64,000 nt of DNA. It comes from Kryptolebias marmoratus (lineage: Eukaryota > Chordata > Actinopteri > Cyprinodontiformes > Rivulidae). The stretch covers positions 15,120,433 through 15,184,432 of the forward strand of contig NC_051430.1 in NCBI RefSeq assembly GCF_001649575.2. Reading direction: 5' to 3'. The position numbers and the translations under genes are program-made. Shown piece after piece: positions 40,476 to 58,554 of this stretch. Under the pieces are notes generated by a model that ran no database searches, was not told where the DNA came from, and worked only from the letters and a program-made list of their open reading frames with translations. Each line of letters starts with the position of its first letter. The first letter of the stretch is position 1.

Positions 40476-42222
40476 GTGCAAGGCTTCGCCAACAAAAGAG
40501 TTTCTTCAGGTGCCACGTGGATTCCTAATGTAAATCCAAACATCCTTAATATTGCCTCAAAAACAATTGTGAGCTAGAGAGATAGTTGGCTCATTTTTTA
40601 AGTGGTGTTTTGTCAAATAGCTATCAACAATTAGTACCTCGTCAGCCATGACATCAGTCATTGAGCACGGAGTGTGAGGAACAGGGCAAAAGTCTTTGAC
40701 CAGGCTAGGTTAATGGCTAGCCAACTGAGGGCCCATTTTATATTGATTTTCAGGCTTATGAAACAATTATTTATCAGAAAAGTCATACTGGTGTGTAACA
40801 ACACCACATTAGTTGGTATTATTAAACATAAACTTTTGCACAACACAACATTTGTTTAGTTTGTCACTGTTTTCTCTACCGAACAATGTTTGTGTTATTA
40901 CACAAATGTATGCATGCTGACATACGTAAATGTCAGTGTCCTGCTGCTGCTGACTGTATCGGTCCACCAGGAGTTGAGTAAACTTTTGAGTGACTGGTGT
41001 GCTGATCAACAGCCTCGGCACCAACGACATGAGATCCACGGTATGCTCCACATATGTAGATTTGCAATGTAACACGCTGCTCGATGGAGAAAACAGTGGC
41101 AAAACTAAACGAATGGTATCATGCAGAAGTGTAGAATATTAGCTAATGTACTGTTCTATCACACCTGTAAGACATATTGGAAAAACAATTGTTTTTAAAA
41201 GCCTGAAAAACAAAATAAAAAAGGTTGTTGTTTGGCTAGTCATGAGCCTATTCTGGAGAAAGATTACTCTGTCCTCTAGGATTGATGTCACAGTTAATAA
41301 GGTACTAACTGCTGATAACTATTTCACAGAACATCACTTTAAAAATGACCAGACTATCTTGTAACTGTATTCGGTTTTATATGATTGACCTGATTTGTTT
41401 CCCATGTTGTATTTTGTGCACACAAATTGCCGTTAAATGCTAAAAGATGAACACTGATTTGGATTTAAACAGAGCCTAATGTCTGAACCACATTCAGGAA
41501 CATTTTTCAAACTGTTCACATGTCGTGTTATTCTCTGACACAGAAATCCAGACAGCAACATAAAGAGAAGAATGCCTTTTAGAAACTGAGAAACAAATAC
41601 CTAGATTCACTTTGTGTGTTTGTTTCCAGTTGAAAAGGGAATATTTCAAGAGAGTTCTTAAGGGATAAAAGGTGATGACTCACCTATGTCTATTTGTCTA
41701 CTGACTCTTTTCACTGTTTGTGAGTTAAATGACAGTAATCTACTGTGAGAAAAACAAACAAGTTATCTTCCGCTCCTTATGAGAGCATAGCAGTTTGTGA
41801 TGCAAAAACAAGGACAGTACCTACTTCCTCCTTCGTCAAGGCTCAGAGAACGCTGGAAGAAGTATACGCACATTATGTTCAAAGTCTATTAACAAGAAGG
41901 TTTAAGATTGCTTAGCTACCCGTCATTGACTTAAATTAGCTCAATAAGTCAGCAGACGTTTAGGTTCAAACAGACTGAGTGAAACTGAGACGCTCTGTAT
42001 TCAGACTTAAGAGGCCAATAAGTGCTTTGCAGCCTACTCTTAGTACAGATAAGTGATTAAAAAAAGAGGATGGTGGAAAGTAAAAACAAAAAAACTCAAA
42101 GCAGGTCGCAAACTTTGAACAAAACATTGAAAGGAGAGCTTGGATACGGTCTTGTGAACAGGTTAAGAACAAAAAATGTTCTTGCTGTTTCAGATTCCTC
42201 TCTGAACAGCCTCAGTTTAGAC
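40476..42222. other. Intergenic, no gene recognised
   Basis: Between lzts1 and the hAT-like element. No exon, RNA gene or other defined repeat recognised. Confidence 0.5.
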
Positions 42223-42437
42223 CAGGGGTCTCCAATCCTGGTCCTCGAGGGCCACTATCCTGCATGTTTTACTTGTTTCCCTGCTCCAACACACCTGATT
42301 CAGTGGTTAAATTACCTCTTCATGCTTCTGCAGAAGCCTGCTAATCACCCATTGATTCAAATCAAGTGTGTTGGAGCAGAGAAACAAGTAAAACTTGCAG
42401 GATGGTGGCCTTCGAGGACCAGGATTGGCGACCACTG
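42223..42437. mobile_element. hAT-like non-autonomous element, 215 bp, with 8-bp target-site duplication
   Basis: Terminal inverted repeats: the left end CAGGGGTCTCCAATCCTGGT is followed by 'cctcgagggccactatcct'; the right end has 'ccttcgaggaccaggattgg' then CGACCACTG. Flanks are GTTTAGAC (42215-42222) and ATTTAGAC (42438-42445), 7 of 8 matching, the duplication length of the hAT superfamily. CAGGGG-type ends also fit hAT. It has no transposase. Confidence 0.85.
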
Positions 42438-42445
42438 ATTTAGAC

Positions 42446-45037
42446 AAAGAGTTTGTATATTCACGCAGATTGAAGCGGTAATGGCAAGTCTAAGCGGGGC
42501 TAAAACTAAAGTGGATCACTGCTGTCCTAAAACACCTAAAATCTCCAGCACCATTAGTTAGGCACATTATTTCTGCCAGAAGTTCCCTGGACTGTATCAG
42601 AGGTGCTACAGCAAGCTGGCGTTGCTGCTACTGTATTTGTGTTTGCAAATAACCACTGAATTCTCCATAAATAACTGCATGCTGTAAAGGGTTTATTAAG
42701 CAGCATTAACATGAACTGATATGAATTTTTCTGGACTGAAGTTGTTTTAAGACGGCAGCAACCCACTTTGGCCACTTCCCGACAAGCTGTTAGCTCATCA
42801 GGCTAGTCAGACTGTGAGGTTCTTCAAACACTACCTATAACAGGTGAGATATTAATTATTTAAATCCTCTCCACAAAGCCCTACTTCGAAAGATCTAAAC
42901 TAATGCTTTAAGTATGTATGTGTGCGGAAACATCAACAAAGATATTACCATGCTAAAGCGCTCCTTTCATGTTGTTTTTGTTGAAATGTCGGCAGGTGAG
43001 AAATGTTGATTATGCTGCCAGAGACATTGTGCTGTAGTTCCGAATGTGTAGAGGAATTATATTCAGAAAACAATATATGAAGCCCAGCTTGTCAAGCGTA
43101 TAGATGTAAACTCAGTCAAAGCTCTCTTCATCTGCACTCTTTGTCAATCCCTCATTACCATTCTTCCTTCCTCTTGGAATTTAAATAATGACAATATTGT
43201 TTCCCTCTCCAATCTAATTATATAATTTCTGCCTTTTGACAGCGCTTCCTTCCTCACACAACAGCCTTTTGCGTCTCGGCTCCTGTCATAAATGAGCTGA
43301 TGGGACCAAATCAACGCTGAAATCAAATTAAGGCCCATTGTTGGAGTGTGTGCCTCTGCCACTGACATGAAAATGGGGGGCCACGCCGTAGAGATAACAC
43401 AAATTGGTTTGGCATGAAAGAAAATAATAGAGCTGGGGGGGTGGGGGATTGCGTTTTCAAAATATCGTTTGAAACATCACCAATACTTTCACAAATGTGT
43501 ACAAAACACAAAGTTGTATGGAATCGGCCAATATTTTTCTCTAAAAGTACTCCAGTTGCGTATCATTTTGATCAAATATTGTCAGTAGTGCTTCGTATAT
43601 AAAAAATATATATATATAATATTGGAAAGGTTATAGTGACCATACCTTTCCGGGGACTTATTCTTTTGGTCTCGCTGCTAGACTCCAGCAAATGTCCCAG
43701 TGTGATTGGACAGCAGCCAATCAGAGAACACAGGGTGATAATTTGGCTCTGCCTGCCCTGCTGTGACATGATAATAATGCACTCATATCCTGCTGAGATT
43801 CTTCTGATCGGCTGACAGTTAAGCACAAAAAAAAGGGGTCTGAATTCATTAGTTACAGGGAGGTGCCGTGGCAAACCTGCCCGGCATACAAAAAGAGATC
43901 TTTGCTTAAACATTCACAGTAAACACGTGTAACACATTCATAATTTAAACTAGTGTTGAAAGATAAAATTGTGCTCATGTTGAATAGAAGTTTTGCTCTT
44001 TATTTAGTAGCCAAAGCTTCACCTCTAAGATGACAGTAAATATTCTACACTGGTAAATAATGAATGAGTCAATAACACTGTTTTGGTTTTTACCTTGCCC
44101 TCATTATTCACCACACACTCACATACTCAAATGTGCTCCAACCCGGTCGTATCCCTGAGCAATTAGTTGCTCCGAAATATCAGGGGGCCAGTTATTCAGG
44201 CATGTATTTCATATTTTATTGGTTTACTCAGAGTGTTGTATGCAGACCAAGCTTTAGCAAACACAGCCTCTGCAAAATTTCCCAAGCTCCTCTGCAGTCA
44301 GCAAGTAATTGGAGAGGGAGTCCCAAAGGGTCCTCGTATGCCGCCGAAGCCTTTGCCACCGACAAGTCAAAATGGCAATGGGGGGGGGATAGGAATCGGT
44401 GTTTGTGTGCAAGCATGTGTACAAGGGCTGTATGTGTAGGTGGTGGCTGGAGTGCTTTGTGTAAATAAGCCTGCAGCCTTTGGTTGGACATTCGCTGGTT
44501 GATTGGGGCGCCATCTGGTTCCCCTCCCACCCACCCCACCCCAAAAAAAGCACTATTACCCATGATTATTCATGTCTGTGGGGATGTTAAATACAGCTCG
44601 TGGGGTGGAGGCTGACGGGTGGTGGGGGGGCACTGTACGAATGCCAATTTAAGCCCCTGCTGCTCAAAATTAGTTAATTAACTTTATCTCTCTCATAGGG
44701 AGAAAGTTCCTTTGTAAGTAATTCTGCCAATCAACACAATCCGACTCGTTTTTTCTGAAGCCGTGCCAGCTATCTGCTTGTGAAATTAGCAGGAACAGTC
44801 AAATGTGGGCTAAAAGCCTCATAAGTAAATCCACAACATTACATAAGCAAAAACAACTAAAAACGGTTTAGAAGAAAATCTTGGAATTAGATGCAGGGTT
44901 TAAAAATCCTGCACAGCTTTCAACCATATGGTTTGTGTGCAACTGGTCCCTCTGCAAGAAGACTGAGAGGATTATATCAATTTCTGTATTTCCACACAAT
45001 GGCACAAAGCTGCATTTGTATATTTACATTACAAGAA
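42446..45037. other. Intergenic between lzts1 and ift25; possible conserved non-coding blocks
   Basis: 43620-43910 and 44640-44850 are of mixed composition with few homopolymers and have 'attagttaattaacttta'-type homeodomain cores. 44500-44640 is C/G-run rich. Overlapping frames on both strands at 44133-44563 have no recognisable domain. Regulatory function is inference only. Confidence 0.3.
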
Positions 45038-45043
45038 TTTAAT
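45038..45043 (-). terminator. ift25: Candidate poly(A) signal of ift25 (ATTAAA)
   Basis: ATTAAA on the minus strand 28 nt after the stop codon. If used, the 3' UTR would be only about 50 nt. Confidence 0.35.
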
Positions 45044-45070
45044 TGTTACCAGTTGTACACTTAAAGTGTG

Positions 45071-47437
45071 TCAGTTTTTTACAGTGACTCTGTGCACTGA
45101 TACAAAGTGGTCGAAACCTGAGGTGACGATAAAACGAAGGTGGGTTGCACTGTTGACATTGAGCTGCAAGAGAAAAACAAAATAGTTTACTAATAGCTAA
45201 GATTCAAAATGATGTCAAATAATTTCAAGATTTGTTTTTGTTTCAACTTACTGAAATAACGTTGGACTGAAGATGTCCCTCGGTTCGCTCAAAGTCTGCA
45301 AAGGGAAGGAGCTTGTGAGTCTCGATTCTTCTTCTTTTTCAAAAAATTTAAAAACAAACACTGCAAATAAATGTTCCTCTCACCTTTTTCTGTGACTGAC
45401 TCAAAGTGAGACACATTTGGTGAGTTATTCTTTTCTATTTTTAGGTGTTTGACTGGGAACAAAACAGAAAAACAGATCTATTAAAACAGAGTCAGACATT
45501 GTAAACAGAACAGAGAAAAATTAATTAGATTATCAACTAAAAATTCTTTTAATTAAATCTGGAACAATATTATGTTTTAGGTCATCAAAATAAAAACTTT
45601 ATTATGGTCAAAGAGTTAGAAGACGTCTTCAGTTATAGACATGTTTAGTAGCCCTACTGTCAAAAACAGTGTTAGGTAATATTTTTTTTATAAAATCTTA
45701 AGAAAATATTTGAAAATATGATCAACTGCATGTGGCCTCAATTGTGAAATAAAAAGAAGGAGGGTTGTCTGATTATTCATGCACTTATCTTTCAGTTTTA
45801 TATTTTATGTTAATAGTGTCTTTAAATATTGTCCATTTCATCCATGTTGTCAATTGTATATTTTATGGTCATTTACATTAAATTGTATGGTCATTAGTCA
45901 GTAGCAGCAGCAGCTAGTTGTATCATCTCTTGTGCAGCCTGTGGCACTTCCTTCAGGAATATTATAATACTTATAATGAAGAAACAATGTAACGTAAAAC
46001 TGATGGTAGTGCAAATGTTTATAACAGTCTTCGCATGAACTATGAAATTCTGGTGACTGGAGCTGCCAGTTTGTTCTTGGTTTCGCTCAGACGAGTCGTT
46101 AGCTTGTCAATCCAGTCAAAATGAAACTTTTTCTGCAAGCCGAGGTTAACCCTGACAGTTTATAAGCAAAGCAGGTGGACTTCTTTTTATATTTTTTGAG
46201 CTCCTTCAAAGAGCTGTCTACAACAAGTCGATAAACAGGACCACGATTCATCTATGCGAGTTACTGCAGGGTGACAGCACTGACACTGTCATAGCAAAAT
46301 TGTGTGTAGATTTTAAACATATATTAAATACAAATCAGACCTAAGAAGTCTCTCTGGATAAGTTGGCAACAGTGAGTGAAAAAAGTATTTGCTATTAACA
46401 GGAGTGCATTAGATTTGAATTAACTCGGCATCATGCCTGGCAGGTTTTGTACTGTGTATGGCAAGCTGTTGGTGTATTTTTCAATATCTTTGATATCAGA
46501 CATTAAAATCGTCCACTAGTTCACAATTACACGGCACTTCTTACACCTTTAGTTGCACTAGTTGACTACAAATTGGCTACTAGTGAGCATTTTAGAGTTT
46601 ACTAGCCAGCTAGTAATTTTTTTAGGTCGCACTTGTAGACTAGTGCACAGATTTGACAGTCACTAGTTGACCAGTAGGTACAATTTGTGTTGACTAGTTA
46701 ACACGTAAGGGTGTTTGATGCTTACTGGTTAACTTGCACAACCCAGTTGACGACTAGTTTAGTCCAGTGGTCCATAGTGTCTTAAAAAGCTAGTTGTAGC
46801 TTTTGAGCTACCAGTGCAGCTACATGTATTTGTTTATTTGACAGGGACTGACACACAATAACGATAACAAACTGAATAAAAAACAGCAACATGGCTGACT
46901 AGTAAGCCCCAACTAAATAGGCAAAAGTGCCACTGGCTGGCAAATAAGTGTTGTTAGTCCAAACATTTGTTGAACTGGTGCAACCAAATGTGCAACTAGT
47001 ACAGCGTAGTCACAAACTAGTGGGAGAAAATATATATCAAGAACTGAATAAATATACAAGCGGCTTGCCATACTCCGTGTCGTTGATGCTTTTGTACCAC
47101 TGCGTTCATACCATTGTAGCTATCCACCGTCACAGCAGCAATCCCTGTGGCTTCAGCAAAGCGAATGATGAACTCCTGAGGAAACATCCCGGTGGACATC
47201 CAAAATGTTTGTGTGTTTCTAGGAGAAAAAAAAGAAACGTGGCTTTGTTTTTAAATATAATCTAACGCTATGTTGATTTCGTGGGTTACATTATTGTAGA
47301 GATGTGTTGACAATATCGTCACAGAGAGATTCAAGCAGCACTGACCCGTCAATGATGTTTTCTGGCGGGTGATTTTCATCGCTGGATGAAACGAGGACGA
47401 CTTTTTTATCCGAAGAGTTAAAGGAAGATTCTATCAT
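45071..47437 (-). CDS. ift25: Intraflagellar transport protein 25 (HSPB11), 5 coding exons, 134 aa
   Basis: Also named hspb11. Coding exons on the minus strand: 47437-47346, 47218-47112, 45452-45384, 45295-45252, 45163-45071 (stop TGA 45073-45071). They join in frame (92+107+69+44+93 = 405 nt) at consensus sites. Recognisable segments: DENHPPENIIDG (exon 1), FWMSTGMFPQEFIIRF (exon 2), LKIEK (exon 3), TEGHLQ (exon 4) and LRFIVTSGFDHFVSVH (exon 5), all closely matching human IFT25. Known role: small beta-jelly-roll (galactose-binding-like) subunit that pairs with IFT27 in the IFT-B complex and is needed for ciliary Hedgehog signalling, not strictly for cilium assembly. The human protein is 144 aa; this one ends slightly earlier. 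Its start codon is 233 bp from that of smn1, head to head. Intron 2 is 1.66 kb and holds the ACTAGT cluster. Confidence 0.95.
46515..47021. repeat. ACTAGT-rich segment inside ift25 intron 2
   Basis: Ten perfect ACTAGT hexamers at 46515, 46557, 46579, 46639, 46662, 46693, 46753, 46898, 46995 and 47016, with further near matches (GCTAGT, CTAGCC, CCAGTAGG). ACTAGT is its own reverse complement. Spacing is irregular (21-145 bp), so it is not a simple tandem repeat. It may be an internal part of an unidentified transposon. Confidence 0.8.
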
Positions 47438-47670
47438 AACGACCTGCTCACGCGGTAGCAACCTTTGGGAGGAAATAACAGCGATTTTATCAGTAATATT
47501 GCGTTTTTACTACTGGTCTTTCCAGCAGCCCTGCAGGAAGCGATTGCCGTTGCCAAGCCAACCACAGCGTCGCAGGACATATACGTCACAGCGAGTCACC
47601 CGTTTCCGACGCACGTTTTCGGGTAGTTTAGAAATTGATAACAACTAGAACTTAATTCCGTTTTTTTCAC
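47438..47670. promoter_or_regulatory. Shared bidirectional promoter of ift25 (minus) and smn1 (plus)
   Basis: Only 233 bp separate the two start codons, so both 5' UTRs and core promoters must fit here. The segment is richer in CpG than its surroundings (cluster at ~47555-47625), has a CRE-like TACGTCA at 47582-47588, and lacks a clear TATA box between the genes, as expected of housekeeping divergent promoters. Confidence 0.75.
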
Positions 47671-53398
<5,728 letters not shown>

Positions 53399-53530
53399 AA
53401 TGAAGTCATGACTTACTTTGGGTCTTACATGGACCAAGAGCCATCAAGTTTAATTTGTATCTATGTCCTTTCAATAAGAGTTTTGTATTCTTTGTAAATA
53501 GAATAAAGGCTTCCAAAACAAAACTGGCTC
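53399..53530 (+). other. smn1: 3' UTR of smn1 with poly(A) signal
   Basis: AATAAA at 53502-53507, 104 nt after the stop codon, followed by 'ggcttccaaaacaaaactgg' and a T-rich stretch. A short 3' UTR of ~125 nt is inferred. Confidence 0.7.
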
Positions 53531-53563
53531 AATGTTTTATTGAAGTTGCACAAGAAGAAACAC

Positions 53564-56500
53564 TTTTTTTTTTTTTTCAAATGAAAATGTACAGCGGTGG
53601 CAAAGTTTTATATTTCAATTCTCCTTATTTGGCATTTCGTTGTTTCAGACTCTTCTTTATATCAAACTAAATAACCATTAAAGTAAAACGAGCTGGAGTG
53701 GTTTGTTCATTTAGAATTAGTTGATAAAACGTTCTGTTTGCACATTCAGACTTTTCATTTGGAAGAACTCTTTTGATGATAATTCCAGCCTTTAGTCTTG
53801 GGAGTAATGCTACAAACTTGGCACTTTTGTTTTCCGGATTATCTCTCATTCTTGGCCGAAGAAGTCAAGCCCAACCAGGCTGGAAGGAGAGTGTCGGCAT
53901 CATTTTAGGTTATTCCGAAGTGCCTCACTGGGTTAACGGTCAGACACTGGCTGGGTCTCTGAATCAGGAGATTCCTGAAGCTACTTGAATCAGGTTTTTG
54001 GTTAGAAACAGGATTTCTGACAGTTAATTAATTTGTCAAAACACTTCAGTGTATTTTTACTTTGTGATAGTAGGGTATTAGGTTCAGACTGGTTAAAAAA
54101 ATAAACAGCAAATGAATAACAAAATGTAGAAAAGTGACTATTTTTTTTAATTTAGAGCCCCTTTTTTAATATATTATTGTTTTATGAACTGACAATAAAA
54201 CAGTTCCTAGTTGAGAGGGGAACCTCGTGATTGTGCGTGTCATGGACTCAATAATTTGGGGTTGTAATGGCAAAAATTGTCCAGCAGAAGTCAGAATCGT
54301 GTAATAAATTCCCATTGTAATGCAAAGCTTTGTAAATACATGAGACTGTTATTTTAAGCCATGCAGAGTCACAGCGATACACAGAGGAAGACTCTGCTCT
54401 TCCATCTCTTTTGACATGCCGGTGTGATTGGGAGCCAGACTTGAGTACAGTTTTCATCCCCCCGACACCTTCCACACAGTAAATTTAGAGAATCGTTCCA
54501 GTTTTATGCTCTGCATCCAAGCTCTGTGTTTTCCCTGAGGTGTCCCCTCATCTCCCAGCCCATATAGGAACACATCCATCATAATGTTTTTCAGCTCACA
54601 TCAGATGGGTTTATACTCCAGGGTGATAGCAACTACTCTTTCAGCTACAGATATTATGCCACACTAAAGCAAATTCCCTGATTAAAATTTAAAAAAAAAG
54701 ATTGAAATTAATGGGAAATTTTCACTTATCATTTACACCGTGGGCTAAGATTCTAATGTCTTCATTTAGGTTTTAAAGTGTCAGTGTTTGAGTTTTTTTT
54801 TTTTTTGCTCCTCCACTGCTTCCCCCTCCACGTCCTGCAATCTGAGTCTGTAATGTTGGAGTTTTAATAATGCAAGAACACAGAAGGAGGTAGAGCAGTG
54901 GCTGCAGATACTTTGTGCATGTTTATATTTAGAATCCACAGAACCACATGTAATTACAGTGGGAGCAGGAACGTTCATTCTGCTCAGCCTTTCATTCCAC
55001 AAAAAGAAGGCCTAACGAATTCCCAGATTTCCTCTACTTTGCTGCCCACTTACACCCACTCCTCTGGTTTGAAACTGGCAGGCAAGTGAATCAGATCATG
55101 TATATGTTTGTATGCAGGAGCGAGAGAAACATAATAGGGTTTTGTGTTAGGGATGTAACAGCATGATTGTCCTCCTTTTTTTTTTGTTTTAGCATGTGAT
55201 TTCTTTTTTTTTCCTCCAGCTGCTCCACAGCCATTGCTTTCTGAGTGAAGAGTGGCTCCCTTTGTTTGTATACTGACTGTGGCTGACATTTTATGGCCCA
55301 CTGTGACTGCCCATATTTACGGCTGCGTTTGATTCTCGCTGAAGCCGACACTTTTGTCTTTGCTGCTTTGTATGCGCATGTGTGGAGGCAAAAAAAAAAA
55401 AAAGACAGAGTGAAAACTGGAGAAACGGGAAGGATGTTAAAAGGAGAAAATGTAGACTGTGGTGTTTACAAATAGAATATGCACTATACACACAAAAAGT
55501 GATAAGCCAAACCTATCTTTTCCCCACAGATGGGTTTAAAATCTGCCACGGCAAAGCCTGCACATAAACCAATTGCTTGCTTGACTCTGCAGCAAACTAA
55601 GCTGCCCAAAGGGCCCCCGGTAGAACCCACGAGGAGTTTGAAGGGGATGGGGGGGGGTCTGACCTTGCTTGGGAAAGCACTGCTCCCCTCTGTGACTGTC
55701 TACCCCCTACTGACCACAGAGGCATAAAGCGTGCAAACATAATCTGTATTTTGCATAGTCCCCTTCTAGGAAATAGACATCTGAGTGAGATCACATCGCC
55801 GCATGAGTTTCAGGGGCCCTCAGCTATCTACTCGAGCTTCCCACATCAACAAAAAAATCTGCTTTTATAGAAGCAACTTTGGGATTATTTGAAAAATAGA
55901 CTTGTGCAAGCTTTTCTGCTTGGATTTAAAGAGGCAGAGCACCAAAGTCCCCCTGAAACACCAGTCAGAGGAGGGAGTACAGTAAACCTTTGTTGATGCA
56001 GGAAAGAACTAATGTGGACTATTAGGCGTAATTGTTGGGAGGTGTGTCTGTGTTCGGTTTGAAGCGGCTGGGAGACTATTTTCACAGTGAGCACGGTGCA
56101 CCAGTCCGTTGAATAATGCTTTTGAAATGCTGCACTGTTTCTTTCTTTTTCCAGTGGAAGACAAGAGTCAGACAAAAGGTAAAATGCCACAAGATTGCAG
56201 CAACTTGAAGTCAGGCTGGGGATTTCTCGAAGTTTGTTGTCTGCCCTCCATTGAAGCGGCTATAAAAGTTGCAAGCGGAAAGAAAATAACTGAACATTCG
56301 TGTACATTTTTTATCAGTTTGCTGGTTTCCAGCTCAAATCCCTCAGGCTTAGTCTGTTATTCCTGCCTTCTGGAAATCTTTGTTTTTTTTCTTCCTTTTG
56401 CAGGTGCAACAGTTGATCAGGGGTTGGGGGGTCACACAGAGAGTTAAATAAGAAATTCTTCACAAAAGCCTGTTTTTTTGTCAAATAGCTGCAATATCGG

Positions 56501-56726
56501 AACAGATTTTTCTAGTACATTACAGAAAATAAGTCAGAAAAAAAAGAATTTTCCAAACATCTCAAAACAGTTGGGTTTATTTCTCTGAGGGTCATGTTGG
56601 ATGCGAGCCTGGGCATGTGAAAGATCTGGGTTTTCTTTCTGAGATTTATTCATCAGTGCTGCAAGATCACCCTCTGCCACAGAAGCTGACCTCTGTCAAA
56701 CTCTGAGTGGACTGACCTCTGTGCCA
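53564..56726 (+). repeat. Direct duplication, copy 1 (3163 bp)
   Basis: Identical to 60838-64000 at a constant offset of 7274 bp, wherever compared, including homopolymers (for example the A13 at ~55390 and G8 near 55650). It starts in a T run ~57 bp past the smn1 poly(A) signal. Content: non-coding, AT-rich, no recognised gene. A 24-nt exon-like segment sits at 56155-56178. Confidence 0.97.
56155..56178 (+). other. Candidate 24-nt microexon
   Basis: Preceded by a long pyrimidine tract and CTTTTTCCAG, followed by GTAAAATG. The 24-nt length preserves frame. No host gene is identified. The same segment recurs at 63429-63452 in the second copy of the duplication. Weak on its own. Confidence 0.15.
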
Positions 56727-58200
56727 GCTGAATAAAATCTGACCTTTCAGAATTCCAGTCACAGCGGGTTCAGAAACGTTACGGTGCCTCCGCAAGTTAG
56801 GACTGACATTCCTGCCGGATCTTCATGCTCTGCTGCAGATGCTTATAAATAAAAATGTTCTACTACCGGAGTAGAGCTGATTGCACCTGGTTTCCAACCC
56901 CTTAAACGGGATGCATTACTGGCACTGAGGAAATTAAAATCCTCAGAGGCCAAATGGGAGCAAATATTACCAATTACATTGTATGAAAGGCTAAAGATGC
57001 CACGTGCTTCGATGTGACCACCTGGATTTATCGATGAAAGACTTGGTAGAACAAAAACAAAGGCACGTTTTGTCCGTCATATAAACAAAATGCTGCATAT
57101 TAACACTACGTTTAACTGAAAATAGCACAAAACAACCTATTACCGTAAATGCTAAATGTTTCTAAAATTCTAAACTTAGAAAAGAGGCTCATTTTATACC
57201 CTTTTAACTATCCGTTCTAATAAAACTTGGTGGCCTTTATAAGAAGCAAAATGTTTTTTTCTTTTCCTGCTTGATGGGAGTTTTTGTTGGAGCCCTGCTT
57301 GTTCATTTCCTTATTATTCTTATCTCAGTCGGTATTCTGAAGTGGTCACGGGTCTGGACTGAAGGCAGGTCAGTTTGTTATGCAGCCCTGAGACTTGGCA
57401 CTGTCTTGCTGAAATAAGCAAACCACTCCCTGCAGACAACGCAGCCCAGATGGCAGCAAATGTTCCTCTAATACCTGCGTAAATAAATCCTTTGGTAATA
57501 TCGGGGCATTCACAGATGTGCAAATTATTCACGTCTTGCGTATTAATGAACCGCCATCATGAACAATGTTCCTTGAATGGGGCGTAAATAACATGGCAGA
57601 TGGTGCTTCTTCTCAGTGGAATGGCATTTCAATTTTATTGGACGCATCAGCACAGGACAGCTTTACACTTTGTCTCTGACTTAGATGAGTTTTGAGGTCG
57701 TGATGTTACTCACTCATTAATTTATTCATTCTCTCAGTCATTGATTCCCTCTAAATGTGTCCTTTACACACCATCAGTGTCCCTGAAGCTGTGCAGTGGT
57801 TACCTAAAAGGGTCGTGTAACTTTCCTAAAATACCTTTCTGTAAACACTTCGAATTCTTCCATATTATTCTGGGGGGCGCTGAAGTTATATATAAGCCAT
57901 TCAACTATTTGACCATGCAGTCTTTGAAGAGTGGTAGCCCCCCTCCCAACTCCACCCAGACCTAGAGACTTGCAGTGTTTTGCAGAAATGAAGGAGCAGC
58001 AGACAGACTGACAGGCACAGGCTTGATGTAAATACCAGAATGAAACCAGTGAAACCATTCCACATAGGGGGGGTTTAGTGCCTCAATCATTCCTGCTGAA
58101 CGACGCCCATTAACAAGCCTGCAAAAGGCAGATTATGGCTGTTGTAAATCTCTGCCGTCCATCACCGGCAGAGGTCTCCAGATGAAGGACGACAAAGTTG
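56727..58200. other. Intergenic, no gene recognised
   Basis: No exon or defined transposon seen. 56727-56990 and 57320-57600 are of mixed composition and could be non-coding conserved sequence, but that cannot be judged without an alignment. Confidence 0.45.
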
Positions 58201-58554
58201 GGTGTCAGCTACGCACCGCGTGGAGCGTCAGCGCGTCACTTCAACGCACTCGGGGCACCGTTTGGACAAGTGGAAAGAAGCCCCTGCTCGCCTCAGTTTG
58301 GAGAAACGCTAATTTTCTTTCTATCGAAATAAATCTCTAAGGAGTGTTTCTTTTTCTTTTCTTTTTTTAACCCCTGTCCTGCCGGTGGATCTGCTGCTCG
58401 TCTGGGAAGTTTTCGAAGCAGCTCCTCCCTTTTGCGCTCTTTCTTTTTTTAGAGCTCTTGCTGACCCGGACCACTCTGCTCTGGGGAAGTTTGTCAGGAA
58501 GTTTGTATTAATAATAATACAAGGAAAAAAACAGAGAAATAAAACAGGGGGGGG
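58201..58554 (+). promoter_or_regulatory. CpG-rich promoter/5' UTR candidate
   Basis: 58205-58265 has a dense set of CpG dinucleotides (for example 'gcgtggagcgtcagcgcgtc'), unusual in this AT-rich window, followed by a pyrimidine-rich segment leading to the ATG at 58555. This fits a start-site region of a plus-strand gene. Confidence 0.4.

Noticed and set aside
44133..44563. Overlapping 90-111 codon frames on both strands
   Set aside because: Overlapping frames on both strands with no recognisable protein; likely a low-stop-density block.
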